From the NCBI RefSeq assembly GCF_000523515.1, contig NZ_AWRU01000009.1, positions 169,285-214,033 on the forward strand: 44,749 nt of DNA. The letters are read 5' to 3'. This DNA is from Pedobacter sp. V48. GTDB lineage: Bacteria; Bacteroidota; Bacteroidia; Sphingobacteriales; Sphingobacteriaceae. Shown here in pieces: positions 27,904 to 36,380 of this stretch (positions are counted from its first letter, which is position 1; each line of letters starts with the position of its first letter). A program made the translations under genes and the position numbers. The notes beneath the pieces are model-generated. The model saw only the letters and a list, made by a program, of their open reading frames with translations. It had not been told where the DNA came from and did not search any database.

Positions 27904-28315
27904 TCTTTAGATCGCTGGGAGACTCTGCCACTTTTTTCAGTTCTTGCAGAGCCGCCTCCCAGCCGCTAACTGCATCACCAAACTCCGCATCTGTCAATTC
28001 CTCAAATAATTCTTCAGTAGCGTAGAGTATAGTATGGTCATGTTTAAACATAGTGGTATAACTGATTACAGAGGAAAGTTCCTGCATATCCTTGCCAGTA
28101 AATAGTTCATGTTTAAGATATTCACCAGGCCTGTAGTCAAGCAGTCTGCCGTAAGTGATCTGGATTCCGGAAAGATTTTGCCATCCAAAAAAAGAATCCG
28201 GATTCCAGTCAGTTTTATATATTCCGCCCAGCTTTCGGGTAATCAATGGATTCGTAAATACCTTCCATATTTTATCCGGGGTAGTGTTGATCAGGACAGA
28301 TTTTTCTATGCGCAT
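27896..28315 (-). CDS. SRPBCC (AHSA1-like) domain protein
   Basis: A 139-residue single-domain START-like protein: KSVLINTTPDKIWKVFTNPL opens the fold, and GYRLLDY-like (YGRLLDYRPGEYLKHELF) and a closing helix (DAVSGWEAALQELKKVAE) complete it. It probably binds a hydrophobic ligand; the role is unknown. Its stop lies eight bases inside the end of the convergent MFS gene. It is half the length of the tandem SRPBCC protein at 17709-18638 and not closely similar by eye. Confidence 0.85.
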   Translation of the reverse strand: MRIEKSVLINTTPDKIWKVFTNPLITRKLGGIYKTDWNPDSFFGWQNLSGIQITYGRLLDYRPGEYLKHELFTGKDMQELSSVISYTTMFKHDHTILYATEELFEELTDAEFGDAVSGWEAALQELKKVAESPSDLKIK

Positions 28316-28403
28316 CAGTTTTAAAATAAAGGTAATATTCTAAATCAAGTTTAGTTATTTTTACAACAAATCAAAACGATGGTCATTAGATTTTTTTTAT
28401 AAA

Positions 28404-28883
28404 ATGTCAAAAGCACCGCTCATTGAAGGAACATTTCTACTGGAGAAAATACCGGGTAAAGGTGGTTGGACTTATTTGAGGCTGCCTGGAGTTAGCTCGG
28501 ATTATAGAGGTAAATTTGGAACTGTGAAGGTGAGTGGCACTATTGATGATTATGAATTGATCAATTATGGATTGATGCCTATCAGAGATGGTGGACTGTT
28601 CCTTCCAATAAAAGCAGAGATCAGGAAAAAGACAGGAAAAAAAGAAGGTGATAAAGTATTCGTGCTATTATACGCAGATGCTGAAGACATGCCTATGGCA
28701 ATGCCCGAAGATCTTTTAGTATGCCTACAGGATGAACCTGAGGCTTATCAAACTTACCAGAGCTACACTGAAACTGAACGCAAAGCTTTTCTGGATTGGA
28801 TCGGAGAGGCAAACCAGGACGAAGTACGGGTACGGCGCATTGCCCAAACCATCGATTTGCTGCTAAGCAAACAAAAAAGGTAA
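28404..28883 (+). CDS. DUF1905 and YdeI/OmpD-associated domain protein
   Basis: A 159-residue cytoplasmic protein. The N-terminal DUF1905 half (about 5-95) includes WTYLRLPGV and the pattern GTVKVSGTIDDYELINYGLMP ... LFLPIKAEIRKKTGKKEGDKV. The C-terminal segment (about 108-158) has the OmdA/YdeI form, TETERKAFLDWIGEA followed by RVRRIAQTIDLLL. The Pfam name of that domain is bacteriocin-protection, YdeI or OmpD-associated. It starts a compact run of three genes spaced 12-13 bases apart that ends with an immunity-like gene. Confidence 0.88.
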   Translation: MSKAPLIEGTFLLEKIPGKGGWTYLRLPGVSSDYRGKFGTVKVSGTIDDYELINYGLMPIRDGGLFLPIKAEIRKKTGKKEGDKVFVLLYADAEDMPMAMPEDLLVCLQDEPEAYQTYQSYTETERKAFLDWIGEANQDEVRVRRIAQTIDLLLSKQKR

Positions 28884-28895
28884 TTTAATAGGGAT

Positions 28896-29288
28896 ATGAA
28901 AGACTATATTTTTGAAATTCAACTAAAAGTAAGGGACTATGAATGTGACATACAAGGCGTAGTAAATAACGCAATTTACCAGAATTATTTGGAGCATGCA
29001 AGGCATGAGTATCTTCATTCTAAGGCAATTTCGTTTAAGGAGCTTACAGAACAAGGCATTTTGCTAATGGTGTCCAGAATAGAAATGGATTTTAAGAATT
29101 CACTGACTTCAGAAGATATTTTTTCTGTGAAACTGTGGATTGAAAGGCAAGGAGTGAAAATGGTCTTCTTTGAGGATATCTACCGGCTGTCAGACAATGC
29201 ATTGTGTCTTAAGGCTAGAGTGGAGGCAATAGCAAAGATAGATGGTAAGCTTACACGTGGGGAGATCTTTGAAACTTTAAATTTTTAA
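28896..29288 (+). CDS. Acyl-CoA thioesterase, hot-dog fold (4HBT/YbgC-like)
   Basis: A 130-residue hot-dog-fold enzyme that hydrolyses acyl-CoA or related thioesters. The active-site region is KVRDYECDIQGVVNNAIYQN, with the catalytic aspartate in CDIQG, followed by the long helix YLEHARHEYLH. The strand FFEDIYRL and LCLKARVEAIAKID complete the fold. It sits between a YdeI-type gene and an immunity-type gene in one probable operon, which does not explain its substrate. Confidence 0.9.
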   Translation: MKDYIFEIQLKVRDYECDIQGVVNNAIYQNYLEHARHEYLHSKAISFKELTEQGILLMVSRIEMDFKNSLTSEDIFSVKLWIERQGVKMVFFEDIYRLSDNALCLKARVEAIAKIDGKLTRGEIFETLNF

Positions 29289-29301
29289 AAAACAGGGAAT
29301 A

Positions 29302-29664
29302 ATGAATAAACATCAGACTTTGACCGCTTGGGCCGCCGATTGTGCTGAACGTGTGCTATTTGTTTTTGAAGAGGCCAGTCCTTTTGACAAAAGACCACGT
29401 GAGGCGGTCGCTGCCGCCCGTTCATGGATCCGCGGAGAACTCAAAATGACTGAAGCAAGAAAATTCGCCTTTGCTGCACATGCGGCAGCGAGAGAGGTGA
29501 TTGACATCCAGGCTATAGCTGCTGCCAGATCTGCTGGGCACGCAGCCGCTACCACTCATGTGCCTGCTCATGCTAAATATGCCGCATCATATGCACTTAA
29601 GGCAGTAAAAGATATTGAGGATGAAAAGGAATGGCAACAGAAATATTTTCCTGGTGGTTGCTGA
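29302..29664 (+). CDS. Putative immunity protein, Imm-5-like
   Basis: A 120-residue alanine-rich all-helical protein. The pattern LTAWAADCAERVLFVFEE, RPREAVAAARSWIRGE, AFAAHAAAREV, AARSAGHAAATTHVPAHAKYAA and EWQQKYFP is the signature of small proteins annotated as putative immunity proteins (Imm-5-like), which protect against polymorphic toxins. No toxin, Rhs, VgrG or secretion gene is near, so it is an orphan. Counting by eye, the middle of the gene is about 50-58% G+C, above its neighbours, partly because of the alanine content; this may hint at transfer. Confidence 0.82.
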   Translation: MNKHQTLTAWAADCAERVLFVFEEASPFDKRPREAVAAARSWIRGELKMTEARKFAFAAHAAAREVIDIQAIAAARSAGHAAATTHVPAHAKYAASYALKAVKDIEDEKEWQQKYFPGGC

Positions 29665-29693
29665 TGGTCTGAGAAATATAAAACTGATAACCA

Positions 29694-30848
29694 TTAAATG
29701 ATTTTCTTAACCCCTGGAATTAGTAAAATAAGTAATCCAAGTACAAAACTGCCCAATACTATTAATGGTGCTACAACCAGAAGTTTTATTGCAGGATCAA
29801 TGGCCCAATTTCTTGCTGCCAGCGTAAAGCCGACAACTACTAGCGGATGAAAAATATACACGGCAAAACTACTCCGTGATAGTTTAGCAAGCATTGCAGA
29901 AGAAGTGTTCCAACTTCTTTTTCCTTTAATCAATAATGCTGTTAGGATAGAAATGCCAATCCATTGTTCCCATACAGCATATAATAAACCCTGCCAATGA
30001 AGACCACCGGAAAACCATAGAGAAGGTGTATCTAGTTTAAATTTGATAATAAAAAATACTGGATAAAACAATAAACACAGCCATGCTGATATTTTGAGTT
30101 GTTTGCCTGTTTTATCAGAAAGTCCATAAAGCCAGTTGTGTTTGGCGGCCAACAATCCAACAATGAATAATGCAATATATTGTGAAAAGTGCCCCAATTG
30201 AAATCCGATTGGTTCAAGAACCCATCCTACAGGAAATATGATTCTGACTAAAAAGCTAATAATTCCTAGTGCTGCAGCAAACAATAATATGGTAACTGAG
30301 TTTGGCGCTGCAAGATTTTTTTTGAAACTAATTATAAATATTTTTTTTGTTGCCACATAAATTAGGGTAAAAAGGAGTAATGCTGCCACAAACCATGTAA
30401 CGCCTAATTCGATCCAGTGATCATATCCACTTAGATATTCAAAATAGGTAGTATGATGCTCGTTTGCAAAATAGTAAACAAGATAGCTGATGAATGGTGA
30501 AAGAATAAAGGAATAGAATAATATAGGTATTCCTAACCTGACAAGACGGTCTTTAATAAATTTTGATGTCCCTTTTCTAGAATAAGAAGAATAGGTAAAA
30601 TAGGCTGCTAACATGAAGAAATAACCCATAAAAAAGGACTGGTTTAAGCTTACAAACATTATCATAGGAATACGTGCTCCTATAACAGTAGTTTGTTCGT
30701 TATAATACCAGCCATCAGAAGAACTATAAGCAATAAAAGTGTGATGAAGCACAACTAATATTGTTAATAGCATTTTAATATTCTCTATGTATAATAATTT
30801 GTTTGATGAACCAGGATCCTGATTCAAAGTGACAGGTACAGTTGACAT
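29694..30848 (-). CDS. Membrane acyltransferase (acyltransferase 3 / OpgC-like)
   Basis: A 384-residue integral membrane protein with about ten helices that transfers acyl groups to extracellular sugars or envelope polymers. The first helix, LLYIENIKMLLTILVVLHHTFIAY, contains the catalytic-type histidine pair HH. SFFMGYFFMLAAYFTYSSYSRK and FIKDRLVRLGIPILFYS are the next conserved blocks, and FAVYIFHPLVVV occurs near the end. ATG 30848 is chosen because the longer frame begins at a TTG. It lies 101 bases downstream of the LytTR gene on the same strand and may be controlled by it. Confidence 0.9.
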   Translation of the reverse strand: MSTVPVTLNQDPGSSNKLLYIENIKMLLTILVVLHHTFIAYSSSDGWYYNEQTTVIGARIPMIMFVSLNQSFFMGYFFMLAAYFTYSSYSRKGTSKFIKDRLVRLGIPILFYSFILSPFISYLVYYFANEHHTTYFEYLSGYDHWIELGVTWFVAALLLFTLIYVATKKIFIISFKKNLAAPNSVTILLFAAALGIISFLVRIIFPVGWVLEPIGFQLGHFSQYIALFIVGLLAAKHNWLYGLSDKTGKQLKISAWLCLLFYPVFFIIKFKLDTPSLWFSGGLHWQGLLYAVWEQWIGISILTALLIKGKRSWNTSSAMLAKLSRSSFAVYIFHPLVVVGFTLAARNWAIDPAIKLLVVAPLIVLGSFVLGLLILLIPGVKKII

Positions 30849-30949
30849 AATAAATTGGTTTAGTGTTATTGATGACAAACGTACAACAAGAAAAAACAGT
30901 TAAAGGAAGGTATGTTGCAAGTAACTAGCTTTTGTGATGAGCAACAAGT

Positions 30950-31858
30950 TTAGGCGATATATTTGTTGCGAAGCTGCTGATAATAGTTGTTGAAACTTTC
31001 GATTTGTTTTCTGGAAACAGGAACCTTCATCGTAGTTTCATGAAAAGTCAATAGGTAGCCCTGGGAGTTTCCTGATACTTTTTGAACCTTAAACATATTT
31101 ACTAAATAGGCTCTGTGGCACCTGAAAAAGTGCGGGTAATCCGCTATTTGAGCTTCAAACTGCGTTAAAGAAATTCTCTTTACCTCTGTAGTAATTTGAT
31201 TGCCGTTTGATTTCGTCAATTCAATATAGTTTCCATCTGCTTTTACAAATAACAATTGATCTATATCCAGACTAAAATCATCTTGTTTAACCTGAGTATT
31301 CACATAAAGTTTTGATGCAACTTCTGTTGTTTTTGATTCAATATTCAGCTGAATAAATTGCAACACAAACGGTGAGCCTTTTTTCGATTCAAAATAGAAG
31401 CTGGATAATCTTAGGAAGAAATAGAAAAATATGCCGGCAACAAAACAGTTTCTGATTTCTTCCCATAGATAATGCCACGACCAGTTGTTTGTATTGTTGT
31501 AGATCAGGTCACGCATAAAGAAGCTTGATAACCCTGCTAAAAGAAGGATGAATCCAATCTGTAAATATTCCTCAAGCAACGTCCAATTTTCAGACTGATA
31601 TTTTCTTTTTCTAATATAATTGAGCCCTTCAAAATAAATCAAAAGGATTAATGCGGGTGATAATGCGTGGAGAAAACAAATAAAAAAATAATGCATTCTC
31701 AATTCTGGATCATAGACTCCAAAAGGTTTAAATAATAAAAGGAATATCAGGATAACAGCAAAAACAATACCTGCACTTTTGAGTAAATTTTCGGATTGAT
31801 ATCTGGTTGGATATTCAATATTATTAATCAAATGGGCCTTATTGATGTAAAATCTCAT
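30950..31858 (-). CDS. Membrane-anchored LytTR-type transcriptional regulator
   Basis: A 302-residue protein with four membrane helices in its first half (about residues 29-47, 55-75, 98-118 and 135-155) and a C-terminal LytTR DNA-binding domain (about 200-300: QLLFVKADGNYIELT, FFRCHRAYLVNMFKVQKV, VPVSRKQIESF). There is no response-regulator receiver domain, so activity must be set through the membrane part or by abundance. Such one-component LytTR proteins are common in Bacteroidota and often regulate the adjacent membrane gene. The following acyltransferase gene is the obvious candidate target. Confidence 0.9.
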   Translation of the reverse strand: MRFYINKAHLINNIEYPTRYQSENLLKSAGIVFAVILIFLLLFKPFGVYDPELRMHYFFICFLHALSPALILLIYFEGLNYIRKRKYQSENWTLLEEYLQIGFILLLAGLSSFFMRDLIYNNTNNWSWHYLWEEIRNCFVAGIFFYFFLRLSSFYFESKKGSPFVLQFIQLNIESKTTEVASKLYVNTQVKQDDFSLDIDQLLFVKADGNYIELTKSNGNQITTEVKRISLTQFEAQIADYPHFFRCHRAYLVNMFKVQKVSGNSQGYLLTFHETTMKVPVSRKQIESFNNYYQQLRNKYIA

Positions 31859-31999
31859 TCCTGAAAGTGCTTTAGCTTGGCATTAAAATTACGTAAAATC
31901 TCGTATTTTAGGTTTCTTGTGTTCAAATAACTTGAAATACAGATTTTATAAATCTGGAATATGTAATAGTAGGCATTAAATAGGAAGAAAAAGGCATAA

Positions 32000-32030
32000 A
32001 AAAACCTATTTCGTGAGGAAATAGGTTTTT
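32000..32030. terminator. Terminator after the tRNA-Lys genes
   Basis: AAAAACCTATTTC (32000-32012) pairs with GAAATAGGTTTTT (32018-32030) around five bases. Read leftward, it ends in a T tract and lies four bases beyond the last tRNA. It can also act rightward. Confidence 0.85.
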
Positions 32031-32034
32031 AATC

Positions 32035-32110
32035 TGGTGATCCCGCTGGGATTCGAACCCAGGACCACTACATTAAAAGTGTAATGCTCTACCAGCTGAG
32101 CTACGGAATC
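32035..32110 (-). tRNA. tRNA-Lys (UUU), copy 2
   Basis: A 76-base tRNA with encoded CCA at 32035-32037. The acceptor stem is GATTCCG/CGGGATC, the D arm GCTCAGCTGGTAGAGC, the anticodon loop CTTTTAA (anticodon TTT) and the T arm TCCTGGGTTCGAATCCCAG. It is identical to the upstream copy and separated from it by 41 bases, so both come from one transcript. Confidence 0.97.
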
Positions 32111-32151
32111 ATTTTCTCATCAAACTAAAAACCTCAAATCCTGAAGTTTTT

Positions 32152-32227
32152 TGGTGATCCCGCTGGGATTCGAACCCAGGACCACTACATTAAAAGTGTA
32201 ATGCTCTACCAGCTGAGCTACGGAATC
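32152..32227 (-). tRNA. tRNA-Lys (UUU), copy 1
   Basis: Same 76-base sequence as the copy at 32035-32110, anticodon TTT, CCA encoded at 32152-32154. It is first in the transcript. A perfect 10-base inverted repeat, CTCATCAAAC (32116-32125) and GTTTGATGAG (32239-32248), brackets this copy. Confidence 0.97.
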
Positions 32228-32252
32228 ATGCTCCTTTTGTTTGATGAGGGTG

Positions 32253-32260
32253 CAAAGATA
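32253..32260 (-). promoter_or_regulatory. -7 box of the tRNA-Lys promoter
   Basis: TATCTTTG on the minus strand matches TAnnTTTG exactly. It would start transcription near 32246, about 19 bases before the first tRNA. No clear TTG is seen at -33. Confidence 0.42.
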
Positions 32261-32375
32261 GGATTATAAAATTATTCTGCTAAATAAATTGAGAAATATT
32301 TTTAATTATTTTGAAGTATTTAGCTAACTCTTTAATTCTCATTACAGTGCGTTTTCCTACTTTCTGGAAATAACC

Positions 32376-34313
32376 TTATTTAATCCTTTTCATTACAATA
32401 GGATCGGGGATATCTACTATCAAAGGGACCTTTTCTACCGTAACAAAGCTAGAGTCTAATCCAAAGCCGCGCTTCTCAGAGATACTCAAAAGTTTCAATA
32501 TTCTATGGTACGACATCGTAACCCGCTCAATAAATTTCAAGCTGTTAGAGTTTGAAATGATTTTCTCTAGTACAACAAATCTAAAGTCACCGGGAATTTT
32601 TTGAGCTTTTAACGATTCGTACTTACTCGTAATGTCAATTTCACCGCTCTGCACCAATTCTTCCACCACTTTTCTGAATAATGCATTAACCCTTTGTTCA
32701 ACCCTAAAACCTAGCCTAAAATCGATTCTAATCAATTTTCCCGGTATCATTTGGTCTACTTCATACTCTAAGGTATATGGCTCGTCAGTAACGTCTACAT
32801 GCAGCAACCAGTAAACATCTGCTCTTTTAGGATGTTTCTGGATAATAGAATAAATAACTGATGATTCAATCTCACTGTTAAAGTTAGCACTGGTAAGATA
32901 AACGAGGTTAGACGAGTATTTGGCAATAGAAGCATCAGCACTTATGTTTTTAATCAACTGATAGAAATCCTGAATGTCTACAAACTTCATATATCTGTTT
33001 CTAATTCTACGTCCGTTGTGCCATGTCCACATAACCGAGAACAATGTGATACCCAGAATTAAGGTAAACCATCCACCATGCAGAATTTTTGCTGCATTTC
33101 CCGCCAAAAATGTCAGCTCAATAACTCCATAGATCAACAAAAATATTCCTATTAAATACCTTGGAACCTTTTTCCTTAAAAGGAATACAGAAACCAAAAT
33201 AGTAGTCATTAACATGGCCACTGTAATAGACAAACCATAAGCGGCCTCCATATTAACAGATTTCTGGAAAATCAGTACCACAATGATACAACCAACCATT
33301 AATATCCAGTTCATAGAAGGGACATACAATTGGCCTTTCTGCTCACTGGGATAATTAATTTTAACCTTTGGCCAAAGGTTAAGCCTAACAGCCTCAGCAA
33401 TCAATGTAAATGAACCCGATATAAGGGCCTGACTGGCAATAGCCGCCGCCACAGTTGCAATCGCAATACCGTATATCAGGAACCAATCCGGCATTAAATG
33501 ATAGAAGGGATTTACATCGCCCAGATGTTTGCCTTGTAAATTCCATAACCAAACACCCTGGCCCATATAGTTTAATATCAAGCATATCTTTACGTAGATC
33601 CAACTAATCCTGATGTTAGAGCGACCGCAGTGACCCAAATCTGAATACAAAGCCTCAGCTCCCGTAGTACATAAAAATACCGCCCCGATGATTAAAAAAG
33701 CCTCAGGATTGGTAGTAAGAATATGATAAGCATAGTACGGATTAATTGCCTTTAGTATCACAGGCAGCTCCATAACATGCACAAAACCTAAAACGGCAAT
33801 CATGGTAAACCAAAGCCACATAATAGGGCCAAAGGCTTTGCCAACAAGCGAGGTTCCAAATTGCTGCAAGCCAAACAGAAAAATAATGATGGCCAGTACA
33901 ATGGGAACAGTAGGCAGGTCATGATAGATAAGTCCCAAACCCTCAATGGCAGCCGAAACAGTAACCGCAGGGGTCATTATCCCATCGGCAAGCAAGGCTG
34001 CCCCACCAACCATAGCCGGTATGATCAGCCATTTGGCTTTTCGCTTAACTAAAGAAAAAAGAGAGAAAATCCCACCTTCACCTTTATTATCAGCCTGTAA
34101 AGTAATAATAACGTATTTGATGGTGGTTTGTAAGGTAAGTGTCCAAACTATACAGGATAAACCTCCTAAAATAAGATCTTGTGTAATCAGTCGATCTCCA
34201 ATAATTGCTTTAAATACATATAGGGGAGAAGTACCAATATCTCCATAGATAATACCTAAACTGATTAGTAATCCTGCAGCACTTAGCTTTTGAATGTGTT
34301 TATGATGGCCCAT
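32376..34313 (-). CDS. kup: Kup-family low-affinity potassium uptake protein
   Basis: A 645-residue potassium/proton symporter of the KUP/HAK/KT family. The first membrane block is diagnostic: LGIIYGDIGTSPLYVFKAI, then DNKGEGGIFSLFSLV and LLADGIMTPAVTVSAAIEGL. Twelve hydrophobic helices run to about residue 430, followed by a cytoplasmic tail of about 210 residues. Length matches the family. It is a single gene; the candidate promoter is immediately upstream. No riboswitch-like fold was seen in its very short leader. Confidence 0.96.
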   Translation of the reverse strand: MGHHKHIQKLSAAGLLISLGIIYGDIGTSPLYVFKAIIGDRLITQDLILGGLSCIVWTLTLQTTIKYVIITLQADNKGEGGIFSLFSLVKRKAKWLIIPAMVGGAALLADGIMTPAVTVSAAIEGLGLIYHDLPTVPIVLAIIIFLFGLQQFGTSLVGKAFGPIMWLWFTMIAVLGFVHVMELPVILKAINPYYAYHILTTNPEAFLIIGAVFLCTTGAEALYSDLGHCGRSNIRISWIYVKICLILNYMGQGVWLWNLQGKHLGDVNPFYHLMPDWFLIYGIAIATVAAAIASQALISGSFTLIAEAVRLNLWPKVKINYPSEQKGQLYVPSMNWILMVGCIIVVLIFQKSVNMEAAYGLSITVAMLMTTILVSVFLLRKKVPRYLIGIFLLIYGVIELTFLAGNAAKILHGGWFTLILGITLFSVMWTWHNGRRIRNRYMKFVDIQDFYQLIKNISADASIAKYSSNLVYLTSANFNSEIESSVIYSIIQKHPKRADVYWLLHVDVTDEPYTLEYEVDQMIPGKLIRIDFRLGFRVEQRVNALFRKVVEELVQSGEIDITSKYESLKAQKIPGDFRFVVLEKIISNSNSLKFIERVTMSYHRILKLLSISEKRGFGLDSSFVTVEKVPLIVDIPDPIVMKRIK

Positions 34314-34336
34314 GGCTTTTTAAAAAAATATTGCGG

Positions 34337-34344
34337 CAAATGTA
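34337..34344 (-). promoter_or_regulatory. -7 box of the kup promoter
   Basis: TACATTTG on the minus strand matches TAnnTTTG and sits 24 bases before the kup ATG. The -33 region is T-rich without a TTG. It follows directly on the terminator of the GH2 gene. Confidence 0.42.
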
Positions 34345-34360
34345 TGAATAATCTATAACG

Positions 34361-34411
34361 AAAAAACCCCGGAAGAAAATTAGCCGTAAAGCCAAGATTC
34401 TTACCGGGGTT
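34361..34411 (-). terminator. Terminator of the GH2 gene
   Basis: AACCCCGG (34365-34372) pairs with CCGGGGTT (34404-34411), with an AGA/TCT extension inside. Read leftward, the stem is followed by a run of T (34361-34366 are all A on the plus strand). It lies 36 bases after the GH2 stop and separates it from kup. Confidence 0.8.
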
Positions 34412-34446
34412 AGGTGAAATAATCACCTCTCCGTACAAATCGTTTT

Positions 34447-36294
34447 TTATGGATTCATCTTAACAAGATCAGCATTGTAAAGTTTGTCTGTAACCCCTTT
34501 TAATTTGGCTGCAGGTACTTTAATTACTTTTCTGTCATAAGTCATTAATCCATTAGTTTCTTGCTCAACATCAGTAGTTTGGGTATATACAGCTGCCGAA
34601 AGTCCTTTTTTAATTAGTCCTTCCATCTCAGTCATAAATGAAGCGTATTTATCAAACAATTCATCTGCGGTCTTAAATGTCTGATATCCCCAGTTATCTT
34701 TTTCTTTCCAGGTATGTCCCGGTACAGGTAAACCTAAGCCACCGTATTCACCTAAAACAATTGCATGAGTTGGGCCAAAAAGGTCAGGTCTAGGCATTCT
34801 AGGATTAGGATAATGGTGTAAATCAACAATATCGCCAGTTACAACATGGTTCCCACCACTTGCACTGTTTACCAGACGAGAAGGATCTTTTTCTTTAGTC
34901 CATTCCGCAATTTCTTTGGTTTTAAATTGTCCCCATGCTTCGTTAAACGGAGTCCAGACAACAATACTGGGGAAGTTATGCAAGTCATCCATGATCTTGT
35001 TCCATTCCTTGCGGTATATCGCTTCAGATTCTGCAGAGCGGTCTTTATCTGTACCACCCATTGTACCTAAATTAGGTTCCCATTGGTTACCCAAATCTCC
35101 ACTTGGCATATCCTGCCATACCAAAATACCTTGTTTATCACATTCATAATACCAGCGTGCAGGCTCCACTTTAATGTGCTTACGGATCATATTAAAGCCC
35201 ATTTCTTTGGTTTTAATAATATCGAATTTCAAAGCCTCGTCGGTAGGGGCAGTATATAAACCATCTGGCCACCATCCCTGATCCAACGGTCCATATTGAA
35301 ATACAAACTTGTCATTCAGCAACATTCTTTGGATGCCGTTAGCATCCGGACCCATTGATGATTTACGCATTGCGAAGTAACTCTTAACCTCATCGACTGG
35401 TTTTCCATTACGTACCAACGCAACTTTTAAGTCGTATAAGAATGGGTTTGCAGGGGACCATAGTTTCGGATTCGCAATAACCAATGTAGCTGCCTCGGTG
35501 GCATCTACCTCTTGCTCAGAAACCTTAGATGCACCATCAAAAGCTGTGATTCTTAACTTATCACCAGCTTGCGCTGCTTGCACATCAGCAGAAACAGTTA
35601 AAGATTTAGCATCAATATCTGGCGTTTGTTTGGTCGAAGCGATATAGCTTTTGGCAACGCTTTCTAACCATACGGTTTGCCATATTCCGGTAACTGGTGT
35701 ATACCAGATGCCTTCTGGTTTTATTTGTTGTTTACCTCTAGGTTGTGGCCCATTATCCGTTGGATCCCAAACACTAACAGTTAATTCTTGTTTGCCGCCT
35801 TTTTTTAAGAAAGGAGTGATGTCAAAAGAAAATGGATCAAATCCGCCTTCATGTGTGCCAACTTTTTTCCCGTTTAAGTAGATTTCCGATTTCCAGTCCA
35901 CCGCACCAAAATGCAATAAAATGGTGTTTTTCATATTAGAAGGCACAGAAAAGCTGGTTCGGTACCATAGCAGGCTATCTTTACCAACAGTTTTACCTAC
36001 ACCAGATAAAGATGATTCAACTGCAAAAGGAACTAATATTTTACCTTGATAGGCTTTAGGCTCGCTTTCATTTTTGTGATTGATAGAGTAGTTCCATAAA
36101 CCATTTAAATTTTTCCAGTTATTACTGCGTACCAATTGTGGTCTTGGATACTCAGGAAGTGGGTTTGCAGGGTTTAATTTTTCCGCCCATGGCGTAGAGA
36201 TCTTTCCGGGTACTGGTTTCCAATTTTCTGATTGTGCTGAAGCGATCAGCGACTGGGAAAGGCATAGCCCGATTAAGTAAGAGAATAATTTCAT
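34447..36294 (-). CDS. Glycoside hydrolase family 2 protein, exported
   Basis: A 615-residue periplasmic or surface glycosidase. After a signal peptide (1-20, ending ASA) come the GH2 sugar-binding jelly roll (about 45-210: YRTSFSVP, GAVDWKSEIYLNGKKVGTHEGGFDPFSFDIT), an immunoglobulin-like domain (about 215-310), and a TIM barrel (FNMIRKHIKVEPARWYYECDKQGILVWQDMPSG). The acid/base glutamate is E452 in WTPFNEAWGQ and the probable nucleophile is E516 in VLGEYGG. It is much shorter than LacZ and lacks the C-terminal domains, like many Bacteroidota GH2 enzymes; sugar specificity is not evident. Divergent from the HTCS gene, which likely regulates it. Confidence 0.93.
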   Translation of the reverse strand: MKLFSYLIGLCLSQSLIASAQSENWKPVPGKISTPWAEKLNPANPLPEYPRPQLVRSNNWKNLNGLWNYSINHKNESEPKAYQGKILVPFAVESSLSGVGKTVGKDSLLWYRTSFSVPSNMKNTILLHFGAVDWKSEIYLNGKKVGTHEGGFDPFSFDITPFLKKGGKQELTVSVWDPTDNGPQPRGKQQIKPEGIWYTPVTGIWQTVWLESVAKSYIASTKQTPDIDAKSLTVSADVQAAQAGDKLRITAFDGASKVSEQEVDATEAATLVIANPKLWSPANPFLYDLKVALVRNGKPVDEVKSYFAMRKSSMGPDANGIQRMLLNDKFVFQYGPLDQGWWPDGLYTAPTDEALKFDIIKTKEMGFNMIRKHIKVEPARWYYECDKQGILVWQDMPSGDLGNQWEPNLGTMGGTDKDRSAESEAIYRKEWNKIMDDLHNFPSIVVWTPFNEAWGQFKTKEIAEWTKEKDPSRLVNSASGGNHVVTGDIVDLHHYPNPRMPRPDLFGPTHAIVLGEYGGLGLPVPGHTWKEKDNWGYQTFKTADELFDKYASFMTEMEGLIKKGLSAAVYTQTTDVEQETNGLMTYDRKVIKVPAAKLKGVTDKLYNADLVKMNP

Positions 36295-36380
36295 AAAATG
36301 AATACTTGGTTTAATGATTTGTGTGTTCCTCCCTGCTTAACAGGCCGAACGAATATTCAAATAAAGGAATTATGTTTTGA

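Noticed and set aside
29313..29555. An alanine-rich minus-strand frame opposite the Imm-5-like gene
   Set aside because: It mirrors the GCN alanine codons of the real gene; the plus-strand frame has the family motifs and correct spacing after the thioesterase.
32035..32227. Long direct repeat of about 76 bases in tandem, first considered as a mobile or CRISPR-like repeat
   Set aside because: Both units fold as complete tRNA-Lys genes with encoded CCA; only two copies occur.
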